Below are positions 6,223-14,102 of a stretch of 16,867 nucleotides of DNA, one piece after another. The translations under genes were made by a program, and so were the position numbers. Position 1 is the first letter of the stretch; each line of letters starts with the position of its first letter. The stretch is from positions 1 through 16,867 of the forward strand of contig CAJURF010000079.1 of NCBI GenBank assembly GCA_910588825.1, read 5' to 3'. The notes beneath the pieces were generated by a model. It was given only the letters and a program-made list of their open reading frames with translations, was not told the DNA's origin and did not search any database. Source of the stretch: an uncultured Lachnospiraceae bacterium (GTDB taxonomy: Bacteria; Bacillota; Clostridia; Lachnospirales; Lachnospiraceae).

Positions 6223-7203
6223 TTGAAACGCATCACGCTGGAGGCCCTCGTTGCCCGGCACCGGGACATGACTTATGAGGAGCAGCACAGTTATATCCAA
6301 AACCAGCTGAAGTCAGGGGCATTAAAGCCGGTGAAGGCTTCCGGCACCAACGGAAAGACCCCGGCACTGCACCGGGAATACTGGATTGTGGAGGAGAAGA
6401 AAGACTACAGTGCCCTCCAGGAAGAATTGAAATACGGCCTGATGCATCTGCTGTCAGTGGATTATTATTTTTCCCATCCGGAAACATACCAAAAAGACAG
6501 GCCATGGGTGCTCATGCTCAATGACTATCTTCTCCACCGGCGGTCTGCTCTTGCCCACCGGGAATCCGTCAATGAGAGAAGTTTTGAGATCTGGAACCGG
6601 GAGAAGTTTCTCACAAAGGGGCCAGGCAGGAAGATTTTGAAGCGGTGCGGGCTGGATATGGAGTTTTTGAATGTATATGAGACCGGGGAGCCGCTGGCCT
6701 ATTATTCCCATACCAGAGCTGCGCCCCAGAATCTATTGATTTTAGAAAATAAGGACACCTTTTACAGTATGCGCCAGCACCTGCTGGCCGGCGGCACCGG
6801 CATTCTGGGCGTGGATATGGGGACATTGATTTATGGCGGTGGAAAGAGAATCCGCCAGTCATTCCAGGATTTTGAGATCTGCGTGGAACCTTATATGAAG
6901 GAAAAAGCTAACACCATCTATTACTTTGGGGACCTGGATTACGAGGGGATTGGCATCTATGAGGGGCTTGCGGAAATGTTTCAGGGAAAGTGGGAGATTG
7001 TACCCTTTTGCCCGGCTTATGAAAAGATGCTGGAGAAAGCAAAGGAGGCCGTCCGGCTTCCAGAGACCAGTGAGGGGCAGAATCGGAGCATATCCGGGAA
7101 GTTCTTTTCTTATTTCGATGAAACAGTACAGGGCAGGATGCTGGAAATTCTGACGAGAGATCTTTATATTCCCCAGGAAATTGTTAATATTACAGATTTG
7201 TGA
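6223..7203 (+). CDS. jetD: Wadjet-type Toprim nuclease subunit JetD
   Basis: A 326-residue protein with a C-terminal Toprim domain. The catalytic Glu lies in LLILENKDTF (Glu175) and the DxD in YYFGDLDYEGIGIYEG (Asp237, Asp239). This arrangement is that of JetD (DUF2220/DUF2399 type, related to topoisomerase VI A/Spo11). The N-terminal part would be the arm and winged-helix region. In characterised Wadjet systems JetD is the nuclease that cuts closed-circular plasmid DNA after loop extrusion by JetABC. Translation starts at TTG 6223 with GGAG 8 bases upstream; the next Met (codon 16) has no better site. It is rather short for the family, though the Toprim motifs are complete. It precedes jetABC instead of following it, and has a 166-base gap before jetA. 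Confidence 0.8.
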   Translation: MKRITLEALVARHRDMTYEEQHSYIQNQLKSGALKPVKASGTNGKTPALHREYWIVEEKKDYSALQEELKYGLMHLLSVDYYFSHPETYQKDRPWVLMLNDYLLHRRSALAHRESVNERSFEIWNREKFLTKGPGRKILKRCGLDMEFLNVYETGEPLAYYSHTRAAPQNLLILENKDTFYSMRQHLLAGGTGILGVDMGTLIYGGGKRIRQSFQDFEICVEPYMKEKANTIYYFGDLDYEGIGIYEGLAEMFQGKWEIVPFCPAYEKMLEKAKEAVRLPETSEGQNRSISGKFFSYFDETVQGRMLEILTRDLYIPQEIVNITDL

Positions 7204-7215
7204 CAGCAGATGAGC

Positions 7216-7244
7216 TGTACTTTTCTGCCTGTTTTTGCTATAAT
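7216..7244 (+). promoter_or_regulatory. Internal promoter for jetABC
   Basis: A perfect TATAAT at 7239-7244 preceded by TGC (extended -10), with a poor -35 (TGTACT, 7216-7221) at 17 bases. The predicted start, about 7251, coincides with the left edge of the inverted repeat at 7252-7309. It would drive jetABC independently of jetD. Confidence 0.6.
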
Positions 7245-7251
7245 GAATACC

Positions 7252-7309
7252 ATGATTAGACCGTCAAAAGCCCATTTCCATTGGTGAGGCCTTTTGACGG
7301 GCTGATCAT
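7252..7309 (+). promoter_or_regulatory. Long inverted repeat at the 5' end of the jetABC message
   Basis: Arms at 7252-7273 and 7288-7309, about 22 bases each, pair almost completely. The core is CCGTCAAAAG / CTTTTGACGG, extended outward by ATGAT / ATCAT, with three imperfect positions and a 14-base loop. No T tract follows, so it is not an ordinary terminator. As DNA it could be an operator; as RNA it would form a stable 5' stem ahead of jetA. A small mobile repeat is also possible. Confidence 0.65.
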
Positions 7310-7369
7310 ACCATCGAATTACCATATAAAGAGCTGGCTTTTATAGATAGAAAGGGCAGGCATACAGCC

Positions 7370-8995
7370 ATGCAGTTTGAATTTTTAAAGAACTTCCCCA
7401 GGAGAATGAAACATGTGGGCATGTACGCCATTCTGGTTCAAAACAGCGTACAGAAGACCACCTGGAAACAATACGGCTTTGCCACTGGGGATGAACAGCT
7501 GAATCTTGTGTTCACCGTGATGCTGTATATTATGGAACAGTCCCTGCGGGAAGAAGCGTGTACCATAGACGATATCGGAGCATACATTGATACAGTGAAC
7601 ATGCAGTATCTGGAAAAACATCTGGCCTATGAGGAATGCAGACAGCTGGGGGATTTTATTGTAAATAATATTTTGTCCAATGAGGGCAGAGTCATGCATT
7701 TTGACGGCTTTGACTATGACCAGAAAGAATATAGGGTCATGCATATCAGTTATGTGGCTAACAGGATTATTTATATTGATCAGGAATTAAAACGCACTTC
7801 TTACTATCTAACGGACGACGGTTACAGTCTTCTGCTATCCACCCTGGAAATTGAAAACAATATGAAACTGACCATCCATGAAATGATTTTTCAGATGCAT
7901 TTGGAAAAGCAGAGTTACGACAAAGCTGTGGATGAGATAAAGAATGTTTTCAATCTTATGCGCATCCAAATGCAGAAAATTCAGGAAGCTATGGATAAAA
8001 TCCGCAGGAATGCGCTGGATTATTCGGTAAAAGATTATGAGGAGATTCTGAAAGAAAATCTGGATACCATTCAGGATACCAAGAAAAAATTTCAGGATTA
8101 CCGGGATATGGTGAAGAAACGGGCTCAGGAACTGGAAGAAGAAAACATCAATGTGAAGCGGCTGAGTAAAAAAGACGAGGAAAAACTGGAACATCTCCGT
8201 GTGATAGAAGTGTATCTAAACCGTACCATAGACGAACATCAGAGAATTTTAAACAGTCACTTTGACCTGAAAGCTCTGTATACGAAAGAGCTGGAGGCCC
8301 TGTCCCAATTATCGCTGATCAAGCGGTTTTCCCTGCGGACCCAGCTCTATGACCAGATTCTGCAGAAACCGTCCGCACTGGAACATCTGGATTATTTTCT
8401 GCGGCCTCTATTCAATCAGGAGGCGGGAAAGATTTACAATCTGAACAAGGCTTTTCAGCTGCAAAAACCCATACGCAAAGGGGCGAAGGAGAATCTGGAG
8501 GAAGAACTGGATTTTGACCAGGAAGAATGGCAGCGGGAACAGGAGCGGCTGCACCGGGAGAAAATGCAGCGGTACCGGGGAAGCCTGGAATACCTGATAA
8601 AGAGGGCGGCAGAGCAGGGGGAAGTTACTCTGGAGCAGATTGGCATACGGATTAAGGAACAGGACGGGGAACGGGAGCAGCTGATTCCCAATGTGGAAAT
8701 ATTTAAGGAAATCATGGTGGAGCTCATTAAAAATCAAGAAATTGACATCCAGGCGCTGAAAAAGGAGCGCAGGGAATTTATTCAGGATTCTTCCGGGGAG
8801 TTCCAGCTGAATGATATGCTGCTGGCCCTGCTGGAAAAATGGCCCCATATTCAGAAAATACAAATCAGCCGTCTGGAAGATGATCAGCTGGTAATTTTTG
8901 ACCATGTCCAGGACGAAAAAGGAACCCAGAAACTGATCCGATGTTCCAATGTGAAGATCCGGCTGGTGCAAGGAGGTGTAAAACATGGCTTATGA
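7370..8995 (+). CDS. jetA: Wadjet JetA, MukF/kleisin-like subunit
   Basis: A 541-residue cytoplasmic protein without signal or TM segments. An N-terminal globular part (about residues 1-170, likely winged helix, beginning FLKNFPRRMKHVGMYAILVQNS) precedes a long helical and coiled-coil middle (about 185-330, rich in K/E/Q). Next come a charged linker (QEEWQREQERLHREKMQ) and a C-terminal winged-helix-like end (about 400-541). Size, layout and position directly before a MukE-like and an SMC-like gene indicate the kleisin that bridges JetC heads. Its sequence is not close to JetA proteins I remember, so the name rests on architecture and context. The ATG at 7370 has AGG at 9 bases. It overlaps jetB by 11 bases, implying translational coupling. 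Confidence 0.7.
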   Translation: MQFEFLKNFPRRMKHVGMYAILVQNSVQKTTWKQYGFATGDEQLNLVFTVMLYIMEQSLREEACTIDDIGAYIDTVNMQYLEKHLAYEECRQLGDFIVNNILSNEGRVMHFDGFDYDQKEYRVMHISYVANRIIYIDQELKRTSYYLTDDGYSLLLSTLEIENNMKLTIHEMIFQMHLEKQSYDKAVDEIKNVFNLMRIQMQKIQEAMDKIRRNALDYSVKDYEEILKENLDTIQDTKKKFQDYRDMVKKRAQELEEENINVKRLSKKDEEKLEHLRVIEVYLNRTIDEHQRILNSHFDLKALYTKELEALSQLSLIKRFSLRTQLYDQILQKPSALEHLDYFLRPLFNQEAGKIYNLNKAFQLQKPIRKGAKENLEEELDFDQEEWQREQERLHREKMQRYRGSLEYLIKRAAEQGEVTLEQIGIRIKEQDGEREQLIPNVEIFKEIMVELIKNQEIDIQALKKERREFIQDSSGEFQLNDMLLALLEKWPHIQKIQISRLEDDQLVIFDHVQDEKGTQKLIRCSNVKIRLVQGGVKHGL

Positions 8996-9698
8996 ATGGG
9001 AAGAAATCCGTGCCAGCCAGGAGATTTTCTATTATCTTCTGGAGCACCATGAGCTGCGGGAAGAGGAAGAACTTCAGATGTACCAGGCATATACCCAGCG
9101 GGAGGCTGTGCAGAATCTGGTAAAATCACAGGGGGAAGCAGCGGGCAGTATGATAGAGCGGTATGGGGATGTGATCTATCTGATTCCCAAAGAGGAAAAT
9201 AATTTCCTGGGCTATTCCAAAGTCCAGCTGAAAACTGCCTTATGTAAATCCGGGGCTTCAGATAAAGATTTTTACCTGTCACAATTTGTGATTCTGATTC
9301 TTCTGGTAGAGTTTTACGATGGACAGGGGAGCAGCAGCAAATCCCGGAATTATATCCGGGTGGGGGAACTGCAGAACTCCATTTCCCAGCGTTTGAAAGA
9401 CGGGGCCGGCGGCGGGGCAGAGGAGGAAGAAAAACAGGGAATTGCCTTTTCCAATATGCTGGAGGCTTATGAGGCTCTCCGATCCGATGAAAAAGGCTCC
9501 CGGGCGAAAACCACCAAGGAGGGATTCCTTCACCATATCCTGAATTTCCTCCAGAAACAGGGGCTGGTGGACTATGTGGAACGGGATGAGATGATTAAGA
9601 CTACAAAGAAACTGGATAACTTTATGGACTGGAACCTTCTCAATCAGAATCATTACCAGAGGGTGCTGCGGGTGTTAGGAGAGGCAGAAGATGAGTAA
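8985..9698 (+). CDS. jetB: Wadjet JetB, MukE-like winged-helix subunit
   Basis: A 237-residue protein starting at ATG 8985 with AGGAGGTG within the end of jetA. Two compact helical and beta regions are visible: about residues 50-140 (DVIYLIPKEENNFLGYSK, then FYLSQFVILILLVEFYDG) and 150-237 (FSNMLEAYEALRS, then FLHHILNFLQKQGLVDYVE, a winged-helix-like segment). They are joined by a Gly/Glu-rich linker. This matches MukE/JetB (DUF4194-like) proteins, which bind the kleisin and DNA in MukBEF-type condensins. The gene overlaps jetC by 8 bases (ATGAGTAA). Assignment relies on context and layout more than on a signature motif. Confidence 0.68.
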   Translation: MAYEWEEIRASQEIFYYLLEHHELREEEELQMYQAYTQREAVQNLVKSQGEAAGSMIERYGDVIYLIPKEENNFLGYSKVQLKTALCKSGASDKDFYLSQFVILILLVEFYDGQGSSSKSRNYIRVGELQNSISQRLKDGAGGGAEEEEKQGIAFSNMLEAYEALRSDEKGSRAKTTKEGFLHHILNFLQKQGLVDYVERDEMIKTTKKLDNFMDWNLLNQNHYQRVLRVLGEAEDE

Positions 9699-12600
9699 AA
9701 TCAATGCGGTGCGCTTTATCAATCTAAATTACAATAATCAGGCCATTCACATCAGCGACGAGACGCTGCACTTGAACGGTGAGAGTACGTTGATTTCTCT
9801 GAGAAACGGAGGGGGAAAGTCTGTCCTGGTGCAGATGCTCACTGCGCCGTTTGTCCATAAAAGGTATCGGGACGCCAAAGACAGGCCCTTTGAAAGCTAT
9901 TTTTCTACAGCAAAGCCTTCGTTTATACTGGTAGAATGGGCGCTGGACCAGGGGGCAGGATACGTACTCACTGGAATGATGGTGCGCAAAAGCCAGGAGG
10001 CAGGGGAACAGGTGTCGGAAAATCTGGAGATGGTGAATTTCATCAGCGAATACCGGGAGCCCTGTCTTTGGGACATCCACCATCTGCCGGTGGTGGAAAA
10101 GGGAAAGAAAGAGATACGGCTGAAAAGCTTCAGCGCCTGCTGTCAGCTGTTTGAATCCTATAAGAAGGACCGCACTATACAGTTTTTCTGCTATGATATG
10201 ATTCAGCCTGCCCAGTCCAGGCAGTATTTTGAAAAACTGAGAGAATATCAGATCCATGATAAAGAGTGGGAGACCATTATCAAAAAGATTAATCTGAAAG
10301 AGTCTGGTCTGTCGGAACTTTTCAATGACTGCAGAGATGAAAAGGGGCTGGTGGAGAAATGGTTTCTGGAGGCTGTGGAGAGCAAGCTGAATAAAGAGAA
10401 AAACCGGATGAAGGAATTCCAGTCCATTCTGGAGAAATATGTGGGGCAGTATAAGGATAACCAGTCCAAGATCCAGCAGAGAGATACGGTCCGCCGCTTT
10501 AAAGAGGAGGCGGTGCAGATTCAGGAGAAAGCCGAGACTTATCTGGCGGCGGCAGGCAGAGAGCAGGAGCAGGAAAACAGGATTATTTCCTTTGCGGGAG
10601 TGATAGGCGCTCTGAAAAGAAGCACAGGGAAAGAGCATGAACAGGTTCTGGAACAGATTCAGGGAATACGCAGGAAGCTGGAGCGGGCAGCCTATGAGAA
10701 ACTTTCTGCTGAATTTTATCAGTATCAAGAAGAACAAAAATTTCATGTGAGTAACCGGGAAATGCTGGAAATGGAGCAGGAGGCTCTGGAAAAAGAGGTA
10801 AGGGAAACAGAAAAGAAAATCCATCTGTTAGTCTGCGCAAAATGGCAGGCTTCTGTGGATGAAGAAAAAAGAGAATGGGATGTGGCCAGGGAAAAACTTT
10901 CCCTGCACAGGAAAAAGGCGCAGGATCTGGAGCCGGAGCAAAAAGGCCTGGGATATACATTAAAATGTTATTATCAGCAGCGGCTGGAGGATAACCGGGC
11001 AAAGGAAGAAGAAAATCAGCGGGAGAACAGCCGGATTTTCCAGGAAATGCGCCAGGAAAAAGAAAAATCAGAGGCACTGCGCCAGGAGATGCTGGAGGCG
11101 GTGGCCAGACAGGGGCGCTTAAGCTCCCAGGCGGACGCATATGATCAGCAGGAGGAAGGTTATAATAACCGCTATCAGGAGCAGCTGACGCGCAACATCC
11201 TGGGGGAATATGAACCGGGCTCTCTGGAAAACCGGATGTGTGCCTATGAAAAGGAACTGGAGGAAGACATCCGGAAAAAGTCAGACAGGAGAAAGAACCT
11301 GGAAAATCTGGGGAAAGAACAGCATAGACTGGAACGGGAACTGGAAAATTCCAGGGAAGAACTGCTGTGCGCGCGAAATAACAAAGAGCAGCAGGAAGCC
11401 AGGTTGGAGCTGTTTGACCAGGAGCTGAAGGAACGCCGGACGATTCTCCAGTATCTGGATTTGGAAGAAGATGCATTATTTGACCTGGAAAAGATTGTAG
11501 ATGTATCTGGCCGGAAACTTGCGGAGATATCTAATATCCGGCGGAATCTGGAGAAGGAAGAGAATGCTCTCCAAAAAGAGTACATTCGTCTCACCCAGGG
11601 GAAAGTTCTGGAATTGCCCGAAGAATTTGCCTCTATGCTGCAGGAGCTGGGAATTCCCATTGCTTATGGGATGGAATGGCTGAAGAAGAACGGTTACCCG
11701 GAAGAAGAAAACAAAAAACTGGTGGACAGCCATCCGTTTCTTCCCTATGCCCTGCTGTTATCCAGGCAGGATTTGGAAAAATTGTCCCGCCATGCTGGGG
11801 AAGTCTACACCTCCTTTCCCGTGCCCATTCTGCTGAGGGAACAGCTCAGTGAAAGGGAAGAAGCCCCTTCCCCGCCGGTGGTCTGTCTGCCCCAGGTGAG
11901 CTTTTACATGCTGTTTAATCAGAACCTGCTCAATGAGACAAAGCTGCAGCAGCTTGTGCAGGAGAAAGAGAGGCAGATTGAGAAGGTACAGGAATCCATT
12001 AAAATCCGGGAGGATGAATACCGGGAATACTTTGCCAGACAGGAGAAAGTAAAAAATCAGGCTGTAGATAAAAAAGAGTACGACAAAACCCAGAAAATGC
12101 TGCAAGACCTGGAGGCGCAGATTCTAAAACTGGACGGACAGCAAAGAAACACGGCCCAGAAGATTTCCCAGGGAAAGGAAGAACAGGAGAAACTGGAACA
12201 GTCAGTGAAACAGCTGGAGCGGGAGATAGACAGACAGAACATCCGTCTGGAGGATTACCGCAGCCTGTGCCAGGCATACCAAAAATACCAGGAGTGCAGG
12301 CGGCAGCTGGAGCAGTGTGAGAGACAAAAGGAGCGGCTTGAGAACCGTCTGCAGATTTCAGAGAATATTCTTGAGGAGCTTACCCAGCGACAGCGGACCC
12401 TGGATGCGGACCGGGAAAGCCTGCGGATGGAGAGACAGGAGCTGGGGCACAGCCTGCGCCAGTACCAAGCCTACGAAGAAGGAGAATTAAAAAGCGGTGA
12501 TATTCACCAGCTGGAGGCCAGATACCAGGCCATTACCTCAGGAATGACACTGGAGATAAAAGAGCTGGAGAGACAGCAGCAAAATGCCTCCAGGAGATAT

Positions 12601-14088
12601 GAGAATGCCCGGGAAGAATTACAGTCACTTCAGAAAAAATACAGTTTGGAGGACGGCGAATGGGACGGCATTTTATACAGCGGCAAAGAGGAAGCTCATC
12701 TGGAGATTATCTGCGAGGACAAAAAAGAGAAGATCCGGAAGAAAAACCAGCTGTGGAATGATGAGAAAACAGCTATCGCGGTGCTGGAGGGGAACATGCA
12801 GTCCTGCAGAAAGAAGATACAGGAAGAATGCCGAAAAGAGGAGCCTCTGGCCCGGGAAGAAATTCAGGCACAGGATTATGATGCCGTGAAAAACCAGCTG
12901 TATTTTCAGGAGAAGGAAGCACAGAAAACCGCAGATATCCTTCAGGCCAAAATCATCAGCTATGATGAAAATCTGACAGCTCTGGCGGAATATACAGTCA
13001 TGGAGGAAAAAGAGAAAGTGTCCTGGGAGCAGGATTTCAAAGGGATGAGCGGGGAAGAACTCAGGACTTTTAAAGGCATCCTGCTGAGAGACTATAACCA
13101 GAGATCAAAAGAGCGCCAGGAGGCCAGGGACACGCTGGTCCATGTGCTGAATCAGACAGCGCGTCTGGAGGATTTCCAGGAGGACTCCTACAGGAAGCCG
13201 CTGGAGTCTATGATTGAGCTGAGCGCCCATCCGGATCAGGTACTGCAGCAGCTGTCTGTCACACTTTTATCCTATGACAATCTGATGGAAAAGCTGGGGG
13301 TAGATATTTCCCTGGTGGAAAAAGAAAAGGAGCGGATTGTAGAGCTTCTCCAGGAATATGTCTGGGAGGTTCATCAGAATCTGGGAAAGATTGACCGCAA
13401 TTCCACCATCACCATCCGGGAAAGGCCGGTGAAAATGCTGAAAATCCAGCTGCCGGATTGGGAAGAAAATGAAAAAATGTATCTGCTGCATCTCAATGAT
13501 TTCATTGATGAAATCACAAAAAAAGGTCTGGGATTATTTGAGAAGAATGAAAATGCCCAGGAATACTTTGGAACGCAGATTACCACAAGAAATCTCTATG
13601 ATGCGGTAGTGGGGATAGGAAATGTGCAGATCCGTCTTTACAAAATTGAGGCGCAGAGGGAGTACGCTATCACCTGGACAGAAGTGGCCCGCAATTCCGG
13701 CGGGGAAGGATTTCTCTCCGCGTTTGTGATCTTATCCAGCCTTCTTCACTATATGCGCAAAGATGACTCGGATATTTTAGCGGATAAAAATGAAGGAAAA
13801 GTTCTGCTGATGGACAATCCATTTGCCCAGACCAATGCGGCTCATCTTCTGAAACCCCTGATGGATGTGGCAAAGAAAGCCAATACCCAGCTGATTTGTC
13901 TCACCGGGCTGGGAGGAGAATCCATTTACCACCGATTTGACAATATCTATGTGCTGAATCTGCTGGCGGCCAGCCTGCGTACAGGAATGCAGTATCTGAA
14001 AGCGGAACATCTCCAGGGAGCTGAGCCGGAAACTATGATCGTATCCCGGGTGCAGGTGGCCCAGCAGCAGGAACTGCCATTGTTTTGA
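9691..14088 (+). CDS. jetC: Wadjet JetC, MukB/SMC-like ATPase
   Basis: A 1465-residue SMC-type motor, close to MukB length. The N-terminal head holds the Walker A motif LRNGGGKSVL (Lys43, Ser44), in which Leu37 takes the place of the first Gly of GxxGxGKS. Long Glu/Lys/Gln-rich coiled coils run from about 230-630 and 755-1250. They flank a compact hinge at about 640-750 that contains the non-coil run SHPFLPYALLLSRQDL. The C-terminal head has an ABC-type signature NSGGEG (1335-1340) and Walker B VLLMDNPFAQTNA (1371-1383). Asn1376 sits where most SMC and ABC ATPases have the catalytic Glu. No H-loop His follows (LICLTGLG). In Wadjet, JetC with JetA and JetB extrudes DNA loops using ATP. It is translationally coupled to jetB (8-base overlap). 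Confidence 0.85.
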   Translation: MSKINAVRFINLNYNNQAIHISDETLHLNGESTLISLRNGGGKSVLVQMLTAPFVHKRYRDAKDRPFESYFSTAKPSFILVEWALDQGAGYVLTGMMVRKSQEAGEQVSENLEMVNFISEYREPCLWDIHHLPVVEKGKKEIRLKSFSACCQLFESYKKDRTIQFFCYDMIQPAQSRQYFEKLREYQIHDKEWETIIKKINLKESGLSELFNDCRDEKGLVEKWFLEAVESKLNKEKNRMKEFQSILEKYVGQYKDNQSKIQQRDTVRRFKEEAVQIQEKAETYLAAAGREQEQENRIISFAGVIGALKRSTGKEHEQVLEQIQGIRRKLERAAYEKLSAEFYQYQEEQKFHVSNREMLEMEQEALEKEVRETEKKIHLLVCAKWQASVDEEKREWDVAREKLSLHRKKAQDLEPEQKGLGYTLKCYYQQRLEDNRAKEEENQRENSRIFQEMRQEKEKSEALRQEMLEAVARQGRLSSQADAYDQQEEGYNNRYQEQLTRNILGEYEPGSLENRMCAYEKELEEDIRKKSDRRKNLENLGKEQHRLERELENSREELLCARNNKEQQEARLELFDQELKERRTILQYLDLEEDALFDLEKIVDVSGRKLAEISNIRRNLEKEENALQKEYIRLTQGKVLELPEEFASMLQELGIPIAYGMEWLKKNGYPEEENKKLVDSHPFLPYALLLSRQDLEKLSRHAGEVYTSFPVPILLREQLSEREEAPSPPVVCLPQVSFYMLFNQNLLNETKLQQLVQEKERQIEKVQESIKIREDEYREYFARQEKVKNQAVDKKEYDKTQKMLQDLEAQILKLDGQQRNTAQKISQGKEEQEKLEQSVKQLEREIDRQNIRLEDYRSLCQAYQKYQECRRQLEQCERQKERLENRLQISENILEELTQRQRTLDADRESLRMERQELGHSLRQYQAYEEGELKSGDIHQLEARYQAITSGMTLEIKELERQQQNASRRYENAREELQSLQKKYSLEDGEWDGILYSGKEEAHLEIICEDKKEKIRKKNQLWNDEKTAIAVLEGNMQSCRKKIQEECRKEEPLAREEIQAQDYDAVKNQLYFQEKEAQKTADILQAKIISYDENLTALAEYTVMEEKEKVSWEQDFKGMSGEELRTFKGILLRDYNQRSKERQEARDTLVHVLNQTARLEDFQEDSYRKPLESMIELSAHPDQVLQQLSVTLLSYDNLMEKLGVDISLVEKEKERIVELLQEYVWEVHQNLGKIDRNSTITIRERPVKMLKIQLPDWEENEKMYLLHLNDFIDEITKKGLGLFEKNENAQEYFGTQITTRNLYDAVVGIGNVQIRLYKIEAQREYAITWTEVARNSGGEGFLSAFVILSSLLHYMRKDDSDILADKNEGKVLLMDNPFAQTNAAHLLKPLMDVAKKANTQLICLTGLGGESIYHRFDNIYVLNLLAASLRTGMQYLKAEHLQGAEPETMIVSRVQVAQQQELPLF

Positions 14089-14102
14089 AAGGAGTTTTGA
14101 AA

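Noticed and set aside
9724..10824. Long minus-strand open frame (366 codons) inside jetC
   Set aside because: Antisense shadow of the jetC coding sequence; composition is low-complexity Phe/Leu-rich and it has no ribosome binding site or family match.
10583..11476. Minus-strand open frame (297 codons) rich in Pro and Ser
   Set aside because: Mirror of the Glu/Lys/Gln coiled-coil codons of jetC; no initiation signal or recognisable motif.
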